Shown here: piece by piece, positions 42,063-51,209 of the stretch
How the letters are laid out: each line of letters opens with the position of its first letter
Position numbering within the stretch: the first letter of the stretch is position 1
From: Streptomyces cyaneofuscatus
GTDB lineage: Bacteria; Actinomycetota; Actinomycetes; Streptomycetales; Streptomycetaceae
DNA: 64,000 nt
Assembly (NCBI RefSeq): GCF_000718135.1
Contig: NZ_JOEM01000030.1
Coordinates: forward strand, 1 to 64,000
Reading direction: 5' to 3'
Position numbers and translations under genes: made by a program
Notes under the pieces: model-generated
Database searches by the model: none
Told to the model about the DNA's origin: nothing
The model's input: only the letters and a program-made list of their open reading frames with translations

Positions 42063-42965
42063 ATGGCCATCGAAACTGCCCTCAAGCCCGCTCCTTCCGG
42101 ACACAGGCGCACCGGACACCAGAAGCGGAACCCCGTCCGCAAGGCGGGCGGCCGCCTCTGGATCAAGATCGCTGTCACCTTCCTGCTGGTCATTGAGGTC
42201 TATCCGCTGATCTGGATGTTCCTCACCTCGCTGAAGTCCAACAGCGACTACCTGAACAACTCCACCTGGAGCCTCCCCACCACCTGGGAGTGGGGCAACT
42301 ACACCGAAGCCTGGACCACAGGGAACATCGGTCTCTATGTCCAGAACAGTCTGCTGGCCGTCGTCCCCGCCCTGGCCCTCATCCTGCTTCTCGGCACTGC
42401 GGCCGGATTCGCCCTGCAGATCATGGTCTGGAAGGGCCGAAGCCTGACCCTCCTGGTCTTTCTTGCAGGAATGATGGTCCCGCCGCAGATGATTCTGCTG
42501 CCCCTGTTCACCGTCTATTTTCAGGCCGGCCTCTCCGGGACCCTGTGGCCGCTCATCCTCACCTACACGGGCACGGGCCTCCCGTTGACCGTATTCATGA
42601 TGGCCACCTATTACCGAACCGTGCCCCGCGAACTCTTCGAAGCGGCGACTCTCGATGGTGCCGGAATCTTGCGTGCTTTCTGGACCATCAGCGTTCCGAT
42701 GGTCCGTAACGCACTGCTCACGGTCGGGCTGGTGCAGTTCTTCTTCATTTGGAACGACCTCCTCATCGCCCTCACCTTCACCAACAGCCAGGATCTGCGC
42801 ACCATCCAGGTCGGTCTGCTGAACTTCACCGGCGACTTCGGTGCCACCCAGTACGGCCCGCTGTTCGCGGCCATCTGCATCAACGTTTTCGGCACACTCG
42901 TGATCTACCTCTTCCTCAACCAGAAGGTCATGAAGGGCCTCACCTCAGGAGCGGTCAAGGGCTGA
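42063..42965 (+). CDS. sugar ABC transporter permease (MalG-type)
   Basis: This 300-residue second membrane subunit has an extended basic N-terminus (GHRRTGHQKRNPVRKAGGRL) and six helices including IAVTFLLVIEVYPLIWMFLT, LLAVVPALALILLLGTAAGF and LLVFLAGMMVPPQMILLPLF. The EAA loop reads EAATLDGAGILRAFWTISVP. The C-terminus, LFLNQKVMKGLTSGAVKG, is the usual MalG-type ending (GxxxGAVKG). It starts 5 bp after the first permease and is followed after 42 bp by the rhamnosidase gene, so import and hydrolysis are coexpressed. Confidence 0.95.
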   Translation: MAIETALKPAPSGHRRTGHQKRNPVRKAGGRLWIKIAVTFLLVIEVYPLIWMFLTSLKSNSDYLNNSTWSLPTTWEWGNYTEAWTTGNIGLYVQNSLLAVVPALALILLLGTAAGFALQIMVWKGRSLTLLVFLAGMMVPPQMILLPLFTVYFQAGLSGTLWPLILTYTGTGLPLTVFMMATYYRTVPRELFEAATLDGAGILRAFWTISVPMVRNALLTVGLVQFFFIWNDLLIALTFTNSQDLRTIQVGLLNFTGDFGATQYGPLFAAICINVFGTLVIYLFLNQKVMKGLTSGAVKG

Positions 42966-43007
42966 ATCACCCTTTCCCCCTTCCCGAGCACAAGAAAGGT
43001 CCCTTCC

Positions 43008-45596
43008 TTGCAGTCCCTCCCGCCTTCCCCGGTGCGCTTCGAGCATCTGTCGGACGGCCTCGGCATCGGCATCAGCTCGCCCCGCCTGTCCTGGACCTCC
43101 GCGCCCGAAGCCGGAGACCAGCACGCCTACGAAGTCGAACTCCGCCGCGACGACCGACTTCACCGCACGGGCCGTATCACCGCACCCGACCACCTGCTCG
43201 TACCTTGGCCCGACGAACCGCTCAGCTCACGCGAGCGCGTCGCCGTGCGCGTGCGCACCTGGTCGACGGAAGGCGGCGCTCCCTCGCCGTGGAGTCGGCC
43301 CGCTGTCGTCGAGGCCGGCCTGTTCGAGCCGGGTGACTGGACCGCTCTCCCCGTCGGTGCCGCCTGGCAGGAGGACCCTGCAGCCGAACGCCGCCCGGCC
43401 CGCGTCCGTAAGCACTTCCAAGCGGACGACAAGCCGGTCGAACGCGCCCGGCTCTACATCACCGCCCATGGTCTGTACGAGGCGGAAATCAACGGGACCC
43501 GAGTCGGTGACGAAACCCTGGCACCCGGCTGGACCGTCTATCAACATCGTCTGCGCTACCGCACCTACGACGTCACCCCCCTCCTCACCTGCGGCACCAA
43601 CACCATCGGCGCCTGGCTCGCGGACGGCTGGTACCGCGGCAAATACGGCTTCGACGGCGGCACACGCAACATCTACGGCACCGACCAGTCCCTCTTGGCC
43701 CAACTCGAGATCACCTACACCGACGGAACCAGCACGGTGGTCGCCACCGACCACACCTGGCACGCTGCCTTCGGCCCCATCCTGACCAGCGGCCTGTACG
43801 AAGGCGAAACGTTCGATGCCCGGCTGGACGACCCGTCCTGGGCCACGCCGAGCGCACCCCAGAACGGCTGGACACCTGTACGCGTCGGAAGCCGAGACCC
43901 CAGGACTCTGGTCGCGCCCGAAGGTCCCCCGGTCCGGTGCACCCAGGAGATCGCTCCTGTGTCCATCACCCGTACCTCCGACGGGCGGCACCTGCTTGAT
44001 TTCGGGCAGAACCTGGTGGGCCGTCTAAGGATCACCGCGGAGGGACCGGCCGGCGCCACCCTCACCTTTCGGCACGCAGAGGTCCTCCAGAACGGGGAGC
44101 TCGCCACCCTCCCTCTGCGTGAAGCGCACTCCACGGACGTCCTCGTCCTGCCGGGCAACGGTCCCTATATGTGGGAGCCTCGCTTCACCCTCCACGGCTT
44201 TCGCTATGCGGAGATAAGCGGCTGGCCCGGCGAGCTTGCCCCGCATGCCGTGACCGCACGCGTCCACCACACGGACATGCGTCGCACGGGCTGGTTCGAG
44301 TGCAGCGATCCCCTGGTCAACCGCCTCCACGAGAACGTCCTGTGGAGCATGCGAGGCAACTTCGTCGACATCCCGACCGACTGCCCTCAGCGCGATGAGC
44401 GCCTGGGCTGGACCGGAGACATCCAGGTCTTCACCCCCACCGCGAGCTTTCTCTACGACTGCGCCGGCATGCTCAACTCCTGGCTCACCGAGGTGGGCAA
44501 GGAACAGCTGCCGGACGGCACCATTCCCTGGTACGTGCCGGTCATCCCCGGCAATCCGATGTGGACTCCGATCCAGCCGGGGGCCGCTTGGGGAGACGTC
44601 GCGACCCTCACCCCCTGGGCCCTGTATCAGCGCTTCGGTGATCTCGAACTTGTGCGGCGTCACTACCCCATGGCCAAGGCGTGGGTCGACCTCGTCGAGA
44701 AGCTGGCCGGTCCCGAGCGGCTCTGGGACAGCGGGTTCCAGCTAGGGGACTGGCTCGACCCGGCCGCCCCGCCGGATGACCCCGCCGCCGGCCGCACCGA
44801 CCGCCACCTCGTCGCCACGGCCTACTTCGCCCACTCCGCCCGCCACCTCGCCCGTGCCGCGCAAGCGCTGGGGCGTACAGGCGACTCAGATTGGTACGAC
44901 ACACTCGCCGACGAAGTCACCGCGGCGTTCCGACGGCGCTACGCTCAACCCGACGGCCGCCTGTCGAGCGACAGCCCCACTGCATACGCCATCGCCATCG
45001 TGTTCAACCTTCTTGAGACCACACAGCGTGTGGTGGCAGGCGACCGTCTCGCTGAACTCGTCCACCAGGACGATGCGCGCATCGCCACAGGCTTTGTCGG
45101 GACCCCTCTCATCTGCGACGCGTTGACGGATACCGGCCACCTCGACAGCGCCTACCGTCTGCTTCTGCAGACCGAATGCCCGTCGTGGCTCTACCCCGTC
45201 ACCATGGGCGCCACCACCATCTGGGAACGCTGGGACAGTCTCCGCCCGGACGGAACTCTCAACCCAGGCGGCATGACCTCCTTCAATCACTACGCTCTCG
45301 GTGCGGTCGCCGACTGGCTCCACCGAGTGGTCGGAGGCATCGAGGTCGCAACGCCGGGTGCTGCCACACTTGCCTTCCGGCCCCGCCCCGGCGGCGGCAT
45401 CACGTGGGCCCGCACCCGCCATGAGACGCCCCACGGAACCGCCGCGATCTCCTGGCAAACCACTCCGGCCGGCATCAAGGCCCAGATCACCGTGCCCCCG
45501 AACTGCACTGCGCTCGCCGAGCTGCCGGGCTACGAAGCCCAAACTCTCGGCCCCGGCACGCACAGTTTTCCTCAAGGAGATAGCAGAATCGACTGA
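43008..45596 (+). CDS. alpha-L-rhamnosidase (GH78), TTG start
   Basis: This 862-residue GH78 enzyme releases terminal L-rhamnose from glycosides. Domains in order are an N-terminal beta-sandwich (VRFEHLSDGLGIGISSPRLS, SWTSAPEAGD), a rhamnose-binding-like domain (RLYITAHGLYEAEINGTRVG, GAWLADGWYRGKYGFDGGTR), the catalytic (alpha/alpha)6 barrel (GNFVDIPTDCPQRDERLGWT, GDIQVFTPTASFLYD, VAPNP-like block IPWYVPVIPGNPMWTPIQPG, TTIWERWDSLRPDGTLNPGG) and a C-terminal beta domain. The acidic clusters QRDERLGW and WERWDS carry the expected catalytic carboxylates. The start is TTG 43008, preceded by GAAAGG. No signal peptide is visible, so it acts inside the cell on imported rhamnosides. It is the last gene of the ABC operon. 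Confidence 0.93.
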   Translation: MQSLPPSPVRFEHLSDGLGIGISSPRLSWTSAPEAGDQHAYEVELRRDDRLHRTGRITAPDHLLVPWPDEPLSSRERVAVRVRTWSTEGGAPSPWSRPAVVEAGLFEPGDWTALPVGAAWQEDPAAERRPARVRKHFQADDKPVERARLYITAHGLYEAEINGTRVGDETLAPGWTVYQHRLRYRTYDVTPLLTCGTNTIGAWLADGWYRGKYGFDGGTRNIYGTDQSLLAQLEITYTDGTSTVVATDHTWHAAFGPILTSGLYEGETFDARLDDPSWATPSAPQNGWTPVRVGSRDPRTLVAPEGPPVRCTQEIAPVSITRTSDGRHLLDFGQNLVGRLRITAEGPAGATLTFRHAEVLQNGELATLPLREAHSTDVLVLPGNGPYMWEPRFTLHGFRYAEISGWPGELAPHAVTARVHHTDMRRTGWFECSDPLVNRLHENVLWSMRGNFVDIPTDCPQRDERLGWTGDIQVFTPTASFLYDCAGMLNSWLTEVGKEQLPDGTIPWYVPVIPGNPMWTPIQPGAAWGDVATLTPWALYQRFGDLELVRRHYPMAKAWVDLVEKLAGPERLWDSGFQLGDWLDPAAPPDDPAAGRTDRHLVATAYFAHSARHLARAAQALGRTGDSDWYDTLADEVTAAFRRRYAQPDGRLSSDSPTAYAIAIVFNLLETTQRVVAGDRLAELVHQDDARIATGFVGTPLICDALTDTGHLDSAYRLLLQTECPSWLYPVTMGATTIWERWDSLRPDGTLNPGGMTSFNHYALGAVADWLHRVVGGIEVATPGAATLAFRPRPGGGITWARTRHETPHGTAAISWQTTPAGIKAQITVPPNCTALAELPGYEAQTLGPGTHSFPQGDSRID

Positions 45597-45629
45597 GTAG
45601 GCGTCGCAAAGTTCCAGGTACCCTCGCTC

Positions 45630-45664
45630 ATGCCCGGTATGACTCCATCTCTCATGCCGGGCAT
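45630..45664 (+). terminator. terminator hairpin after the rhamnosidase operon
   Basis: ATGCCCGGTATG pairs with CATGCCGGGCAT (11 of 12, one G-U) over an 11-base loop, 33 bp after the rhamnosidase stop. The following 100 bp are unusually AT-rich (CATTTAAATTTCGTATGAAT). Confidence 0.7.
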
Positions 45665-45839
45665 ATGCGTGCCTTGAAAAGGTCACCCGCATCCATGGGG
45701 CAGATGGTTGTCATTTAAATTTCGTATGAATGCTTCACCAAAGCGTCAGTCGTGCAGTTGAGTAATTCCTCATCCTGCAAGAATTTTGAGCATCCGCGCA
45801 GATCAGGGGCGGTTCGGTGAATTTACGGCGCCTGAGGGG

Positions 45840-45868
45840 TTGACCAAAAGCGCTGAGAGTCATAGCTT
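45840..45868 (+). promoter_or_regulatory. candidate promoter of the GH3 gene
   Basis: TTGACC (45840-45845), a 17-bp spacer and TAGCTT (45863-45868) fit a housekeeping-sigma promoter. The start point would be about 175 bp before the GTG at 46052, leaving a long untranslated leader in which I see no known riboswitch. Confidence 0.5.
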
Positions 45869-46051
45869 TCCGAATCACGCAAGGCGCTCAATCGTCGAGC
45901 CCTTGAAAAGTCCTCGGTAAGGGTTGCGGGACGCACAAACCCGACCGGGACAGTAATTCGGATAGATCCTGACCGGCGAATTTGTCCGCCGGATGGCAAC
46001 ACCGACGTCGACGGGTCCCCACCCCGCCGCCCCACTCCTCGGAGAGCCGCC

Positions 46052-48526
46052 GTGAACCGACGCACCTTCCTGTCCTCCGCCATTGCCACCGCACTCGCCG
46101 TCAGCATGGCCCCCACCGCCAACGGTCAGGCCATCGCCGCGACCGATCCCCGCGCCTTCGACCGCGCCGACGCTCTTCTCGCCCGGATGTCCGCTGCCGA
46201 CAAGGACGCCCTCATCCGGTGCGACTTCGCCGCCCTCAGCCACCTCGGTATCCCCGCCCTCACCATGGTCGACGCCTCCGCCGGGCTTCGTGGCGAACAG
46301 AACGTCACCGCTTTCCCGGTCCCCCTCGCCCAGGCCGCCACCTTCGACGAGGACCTGGCGCGCCGTATCGGAGTCGCCATCGGCACCGAGGGACGCGCCA
46401 AGGGGTACAACAGCCTTCTAGGTCCGACCATCGATCTGACGCGGACCTGGCACTTCGGGCGCCAGGCCGAGAGCCTGGGAGAAGACCCGCTCCTCGCGGG
46501 CCGCCTCGGCGCCGCCCTCACCACCGGCATACAGAGCCGTCAGGTCACGGCCACGATCAAGCACTTCGCGGCCTACACCCAGGAAATCAACCGCTTCTTC
46601 AGCGACACCCTGGTGTCCGACCGTGCGATGCACGAGATCTACCAAGCGCCCTTCCGGCGCGTCATCGCCGCCGCGCCCACCACCTCGGTCATGATGGCCT
46701 ATCCCAAGATCAACGGTACCTTCGCCACCCAGAGTCCCGCCCTCTTCAACGACGTCAAGTCCCGCCTCGGCCTTCAGGGTTACACCGTCCCTGACTTCTG
46801 GGCCGGCGACGACCAGGTAGCCGCGGCCAAGGCCGGCATGGACCTCGCGGGGCTCGGCCCCGGCGGCGTCAAGCTCGTACCCGGTGAGCTCACCCGCAGC
46901 GTGTCCACCGCACGGCTCGACGACGCAGCGCGCCGCATTCTCGTCACCATGTTCGCCAACGGCCTCGTGGACAACCCGGTCCCGGCGCCGGCTCAAGACG
47001 TCAGCACCGCCGAACACAAGAGCCTCGCCCACGAAGCAGCCCTCGCCTCCACCGTGCTGCTGGCCAACCGTTCCTCAGCGCTGCCTCTGCCCACCAGGCT
47101 CAGGTCGCTCGCCGTCATCGGGCCCGCCGGAACCGATGCGCTCACCGGCGTCGCCGGCTCCACCTACGTCGACCCTGGCACCTGGACCACCCCCCTGCAG
47201 GCCATCAAGACCCGCGCCGGCAGCGGCATCACCGTCACACACGCCCAAGGCACCACCGGCGACGTCCCCCTCAGCACCGTTCCCTCCAGCGTGCTGCGCA
47301 CCACCGGTAAGGCCCCCGGCCTCACCGGCCGTTACTACGCCTCCCCCGAGCCCACCGGCACACCGGTCGCCACCCGCACCGACAGCGTCGTCGACTTCAC
47401 CAGCCCACCGGTCGACACCCTTCCCGCAGTGTGGTCCGCTACCTGGTCAGGCACGCTGACCCCGACGCACAGCGGCCTGCACCGCTTCTCCCTCCTGGCC
47501 GCGGGCACCGCCACCCTAAAGATCAACGGCGTCACTGTAGTCACTGGATCCCGCGGCACCCGGCGCTTCTTCCTCGGCACTTACGACTATCCCCTCCAGG
47601 GCACCATCGACCTGACCGCGGGCAGAACCGTGTCCGTCGAACTCACCTACAGCAACGCCACCGCCGACCCCGGCACCAGCGGCCTCACCCTCGGCTGGCA
47701 GCCCAACTCCCTGATACCGGCCGCCGTCCAGGCCGCCACCAAGGCCGAGGCCGCCGTCGTCTTCGTCAACCGCATCGCCGGCGAAGCCATGGACCACGAA
47801 CAGCTCACCCTCCCCGCAGACCAGAACCAGCTCATCACCGCCGTCGCCGCCGCGAACTCCCGCACCATCGTCGTCCTGAACACGGACGGCCCCATCGCGA
47901 TGCCCTGGTTGAACGACGTCGAGGCCGTCATCCAGACCTGGTACGGAGGCCGCGGCATGGGCACCGCCCTCGCGGCCGTCCTGTTCGGCGACAGCGACCC
48001 CTCGGGCAGGCTGCCCATCACCTTCCCCACCGACGCCTCCCAAGGCCCCGGCACAACGGCGGCAACGTACCCGGGCAAGAACGGCACCGTCTCCTTCGAC
48101 GAGGGAACCGCCATCGGCTACCGCTACTACGACGCCAAGGGGCAGCAACCTCAGTTCCCCTTCGGGCACGGCCTCTCCTACACGACCTTCGCCCACGGCT
48201 CCCCCGAAGCCTCCTACAGCGCCGCCAGCAAGACCGCGACCCTCTCCGTCACCGTCACCAACAGCGGTAACCGCCCGGGCACCGAGGTCGTCCAGATCTA
48301 CGCCACCCTCCCCACGGCCGCGGCCGCCGAGACGCGCCGACTCGTCGCTTTCCGTAAGACGACTCTCGCTCCCGGAGCCAGCCAGCGTCTCACGTTCACC
48401 ATCCCCACCGACGACCTCACCGTCTGGACGTCCGGAACGTGGGCCCTGGTCCCCGGCCGCTACACCTTCGCTACGGCACGCAACTCCCGAAGCATCACTA
48501 CGCAGAGAAACCTCACCATCGGCTGA
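46052..48526 (+). CDS. secreted GH3 glycoside hydrolase with PA14 insert (Tat signal)
   Basis: This 824-residue beta-glycosidase begins MNRRTFLSSAIATALAVSMA, a twin-arginine signal, so it should be exported folded. The GH3 N-terminal barrel follows (FAALSHLGIPALTMVDASAG, GYNSLLGPTIDLTRTWHFGR, ATIKHFAAYTQEIN, MMAYPKINGTFATQSPALF). The nucleophile Asp is expected in GYTVPDFWAGDD, where SDW is replaced by PDF. The C-terminal alpha/beta domain (LANRSSALPLPTRLRSLAVI) is interrupted by a PA14 carbohydrate-binding domain (GLTGRYYASPEPTGTPVATR to LTLGWQP). The protein closes with an Fn3-like domain (FPFGHGLSYTTF...). Substrate could be beta-glucoside, beta-xyloside or similar. GTG 46052 follows GGAGAG. 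It has its own promoter but sits beside the rhamnosidase operon. Confidence 0.92.
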   Translation: MNRRTFLSSAIATALAVSMAPTANGQAIAATDPRAFDRADALLARMSAADKDALIRCDFAALSHLGIPALTMVDASAGLRGEQNVTAFPVPLAQAATFDEDLARRIGVAIGTEGRAKGYNSLLGPTIDLTRTWHFGRQAESLGEDPLLAGRLGAALTTGIQSRQVTATIKHFAAYTQEINRFFSDTLVSDRAMHEIYQAPFRRVIAAAPTTSVMMAYPKINGTFATQSPALFNDVKSRLGLQGYTVPDFWAGDDQVAAAKAGMDLAGLGPGGVKLVPGELTRSVSTARLDDAARRILVTMFANGLVDNPVPAPAQDVSTAEHKSLAHEAALASTVLLANRSSALPLPTRLRSLAVIGPAGTDALTGVAGSTYVDPGTWTTPLQAIKTRAGSGITVTHAQGTTGDVPLSTVPSSVLRTTGKAPGLTGRYYASPEPTGTPVATRTDSVVDFTSPPVDTLPAVWSATWSGTLTPTHSGLHRFSLLAAGTATLKINGVTVVTGSRGTRRFFLGTYDYPLQGTIDLTAGRTVSVELTYSNATADPGTSGLTLGWQPNSLIPAAVQAATKAEAAVVFVNRIAGEAMDHEQLTLPADQNQLITAVAAANSRTIVVLNTDGPIAMPWLNDVEAVIQTWYGGRGMGTALAAVLFGDSDPSGRLPITFPTDASQGPGTTAATYPGKNGTVSFDEGTAIGYRYYDAKGQQPQFPFGHGLSYTTFAHGSPEASYSAASKTATLSVTVTNSGNRPGTEVVQIYATLPTAAAAETRRLVAFRKTTLAPGASQRLTFTIPTDDLTVWTSGTWALVPGRYTFATARNSRSITTQRNLTIG

Positions 48527-49032
48527 TCCTGCAGGAGTAATGGGCAGGCAACAAAAGCCGGTACAAGCCGACAGGCCGCTACTTCGTCTGCGGTCCCATC
48601 TGCCCCCGTGAAGCGTCGCCCGCGACGACCACGGGGCAGCACCGTGGTCTGCAAGCCTCGCTCACGGCATCGTGCTGGGCAGTCGGCTGGTACACCGCCT
48701 TCTGTCTAGGGCCTCCTAGTCGACGATTGTCTTGTCCGCGCGGCGACCCGCTCCCACAACTCGGTCACCCCGGCCCTGGGCCGCTCGATCTGCGGTCCCC
48801 GCGAGGCCACGGCCTCCCGGCGTCGCCATCGCCACGGGGCGACGCTCGAGCTTTTCGGTAAGCGCTCTCACGGGGCAGGACGCTCAGTGCTAACCCCGTT
48901 CCTGCCTGGAGAGTTTGGAAGTATTCGTTCGGCGAACGGTCACAGACGATCGAGGCCCCCGAACAGCTCGGTCTGGCCGCCGTCAGTTGTTGGGGGGCGT
49001 CGAGCCTGGGCTTCGCGCGCAGCCCGGGCAGG
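48527..49032. other. 505-bp intergenic region, nothing recognised
   Basis: Open frames here have no recognisable domains, and no RNA gene or clear repeat was seen. The region lies between the end of the GH3 gene and the end of a convergent small lipoprotein gene. Confidence 0.4.
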
Positions 49033-49503
49033 CTACCGGCCGATGCTGCGGCACATGCCCGCCAGGCCCGGCGAGACGATCCCCTGAGCCGAGCGGCACA
49101 CCGATCGCATCCCGCCGCCAGCCGGTACACGCGGCGTGCTCGGCACCCACCGCCGCGCACGGGGAGCTGCCGTGGTGCTCTTGCCCGGATAGGACGGGCG
49201 CGCCCGCCACGTGGTTGGCACGCTCCTACGCGGCCGGTCCGCCTGCCCGGTCGGCGGCCCAGGCGGCCGCCTGCGCTGCGCGTCGGCTGACCCGGCCGGT
49301 GACGGCCCGATCCACGCCAGCTCTTCCAGCCCGCGCGGTTGCACCGGGTTCAAGGCAGGCGGAGCCGACGAGGGGGCCGCCGGGATCTGTACGACCTGAC
49401 CGGCGGGGTGGTGCTGGGGCGCGGTGTCGCCCGGAGCGGGACGGACGGACATGCAGCCCGTCAGGAGGAGGGCGGCGGCGAGGACGGCGAGCGGGAGGCG
49501 CAT
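49033..49503 (-). CDS. small predicted lipoprotein
   Basis: The 156-residue frame from ATG 49503 begins MRLPLAVLAAALLLTGCMSV, a clean lipoprotein signal with lipobox LLTGC. The mature part is low-complexity and rich in Pro, Arg and Ala (QPRGLEELAWIGPSPAG, then a basic stretch) and ends SVCRSAQGIVSPGLAGMCRS. Many Streptomyces genomes encode small lipoproteins with this design: lipobox, disordered linker and a two-cysteine C-terminal motif of the type VC-x(n)-CR. The function is unknown. The frame also extends upstream to 49554, but the signal sequence decides the start. It is alone in its orientation with no obvious operon partner. Confidence 0.65.
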   Translation of the reverse strand: MRLPLAVLAAALLLTGCMSVRPAPGDTAPQHHPAGQVVQIPAAPSSAPPALNPVQPRGLEELAWIGPSPAGSADAQRRRPPGPPTGQADRPRRSVPTTWRARPSYPGKSTTAAPRARRWVPSTPRVPAGGGMRSVCRSAQGIVSPGLAGMCRSIGR

Positions 49504-49780
49504 AGGTCCACGGTTGCCCGGTGGGGCCTGCGGTGTCCGGCGGCGCGGCGGCACGTCACCGGTACGAGGTGATCCCCGCTGCGCGTCTACTGCCGCCTGT
49601 CAGGAGCCGGGCACAGCCAGTAGCCGCGGCATGACCCGGCCTGCGCTTCAGTGCCTGATGTCCTGTGCCAGTCAACCTTGATCGCGTGCCATCGAAGTTT
49701 GATCGACCTCTGGTGACGGGTCTCGGGCGCGGTTCAGACCGCGTCACCGCCGTGCGCGGCCCGGATGCGTGGGTGCAGTC

Positions 49781-50488
49781 TCAGGTGGTGGCTTGTGGCT
49801 GCTTCGGGGTGAGGTAGTGGACCGTGGTGGCTTCGGCGTGCGGGACGAGCAGGCCGTGCAGTTCTTCGGCGGCGGTTTCGAGGAGGTGGCCGTCGCGGGT
49901 GGCGTTGAGGGTTTCGAGGACGAAGGCGACGTGGGTGGAGTCTTCGGTGACGCGGGTGCGGTGGGCGTCGCGGTGGTTCCAGTGCCGGGTGAGGACGTCG
50001 GTGGTGTCGGTGTAGATGATCTCGCCAGGCTTGGGGATCTCGACGGTGTCGGGTTCGCCGAGCGGGGTGAAGGTCTCGCTGCCGCTGGCGTAGCGGATCT
50101 CGACGTCGCCGGTGACGTGGTCGAGGTCGAAGGCTCCGGCGGGCAGGCCGTGGCGGACGGAGACGGCGTTGTAGGAGTCGACGGCCGGGTTGATCCGGGG
50201 CAGGGCGCCCTTCTTCGCCAGGCGGCGCCCCAGAGCGTCGACGCTGGGCCGGATACGGCGGGGGTTGGTGCCGAAGGACCGGTAGGCGGTGTGCCACGCC
50301 TCGATGCGCGGGTCGCTCTCGTCGGCGGGGGCCCAGGTGCCGTCGGCGAGATCCTGCTCCAGGTCCTCCAGGGCGGCAGCGGTGTGGGGCCAGGGCTCGT
50401 GGCTGTTGAGGCCGGTGGCGGTGACGATGGCGATCAGGGTGTCGGGGAAGGCGTCGGCGACGGCGGGGCTGATGCGGAAAGTGGGCAT
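49781..50488 (-). CDS. B3/B4 domain protein (tRNA-editing-domain-like)
   Basis: This 235-residue stand-alone B3/B4 domain is related to the editing module of phenylalanyl-tRNA synthetase beta chains. Visible blocks are FRISPAVADAFPDTLIAIVT, AWHTAYRSFGTNPRRIRPSV, DALGRRLAKKGALPRINPAV, DSYNAVSVRHGLPAGAFDLD and EPDTVEIPKPGEIIYTDTTD. Free-standing members are thought to clear misacylated tRNA or act on aminoacyl-like compounds, but most are uncharacterised. It is the last gene of a three-gene set (EamA transporter, PaiB-like flavoprotein, B3/B4) with gaps of 29 and 44 bp, divergent from an XRE-cupin regulator. The context suggests handling of a toxic amino acid or amino-acid analogue. Confidence 0.88.
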   Translation of the reverse strand: MPTFRISPAVADAFPDTLIAIVTATGLNSHEPWPHTAAALEDLEQDLADGTWAPADESDPRIEAWHTAYRSFGTNPRRIRPSVDALGRRLAKKGALPRINPAVDSYNAVSVRHGLPAGAFDLDHVTGDVEIRYASGSETFTPLGEPDTVEIPKPGEIIYTDTTDVLTRHWNHRDAHRTRVTEDSTHVAFVLETLNATRDGHLLETAAEELHGLLVPHAEATTVHYLTPKQPQATT

Positions 50489-50532
50489 GGTGTGCGGCTC
50501 CGTTCCAAGAGGGCGGGTAAGGAGGAGTGGGG

Positions 50533-51180
50533 TCAGGACTTCCAGGTGCCGACGCGGTCGAGGCGGCGGAGCTGCTGGGCGGCGGTGGGCGCGTCCAGGG
50601 CGGTGCCCCGTTCGGTGAGTCGGCGGGCGGTGTCGGTGCGCTGCTCGGCGGGTTTGTGGTCGTCGTACTTGAACTTGGCCCGTACGTCGGTGACGTTCAG
50701 GCGCAGTCCGCGGATGCCGGGGAGCATCCGTCCGTAGGGGGCCTGGTCGGGGTCGATGGGTGCGTGGTCGCCGTCGGGCTGGAAGTGGGCCATCTGGCTG
50801 CGCAGCAGGTCGGCCTTGGCCTTGGGGTCGTCGATGATGGTGGCCTGGCAGGTGAACTGGATGGCGGCGTAGTAGCTGGTGGGGACGCCGTCGGTGGGCT
50901 CGGTGCCGGGCTTGGCGCGCCAGGGTCCGGGGATGAAGGCGTAGTCGCCGGTGACGGTGAAGGTGGCGTTCGGGTCGGTCTCGATCGCCTTCCAGACGGG
51001 GTTGGGGCGGGCGAGGTGTACGAGCAGGGCGGTGCCGTCGACGGTGAAGTGGGTGGGCACGACGATCGGTGCGTGTCCGGGCGGGCCGTTGACACTGAGG
51101 ATGCCGAAGTCGTGTCCGTCGGCGATCCAGGTCTGCCATTCGGCGTCGTCGAGGGCGGCGTCCCAGGGCTGGATGAACAT
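50533..51180 (-). CDS. PaiB-family FMN-binding protein
   Basis: This 215-residue split-barrel flavin-binding protein has the PaiB layout: MFIQPWDAALDDAEWQTWIA, FGILSVNGPPGHAPIVVPTH, LLVHLARPNPVWKAIETDPN, ATFTVTGDYAFIPGPWRAKP, PTSYYAAIQFTCQATIIDDP and a C-terminal helix with MLPGIRGLRLNVTDVRAKFK followed by YDDHKPAEQR. In Bacillus PaiB is annotated as a negative regulator of sporulation and protease genes, but the fold is that of pyridoxamine-phosphate-oxidase-like flavoproteins and the real activity is uncertain. ATG 51180 follows a GGAGCC-type site. It lies between the EamA and B3/B4 genes in the same orientation. Confidence 0.9.
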   Translation of the reverse strand: MFIQPWDAALDDAEWQTWIADGHDFGILSVNGPPGHAPIVVPTHFTVDGTALLVHLARPNPVWKAIETDPNATFTVTGDYAFIPGPWRAKPGTEPTDGVPTSYYAAIQFTCQATIIDDPKAKADLLRSQMAHFQPDGDHAPIDPDQAPYGRMLPGIRGLRLNVTDVRAKFKYDDHKPAEQRTDTARRLTERGTALDAPTAAQQLRRLDRVGTWKS

Positions 51181-51209
51181 GCCGGGCTCCTTCCGTACAG
51201 GGTGGTGGT

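Noticed and set aside
48765..49160. Minus-strand frame reading MRGGGCRARRVYRLAAGC
   Set aside because: It overlaps the end of the better supported lipoprotein frame, has arginine-rich shadow composition and no recognisable feature.
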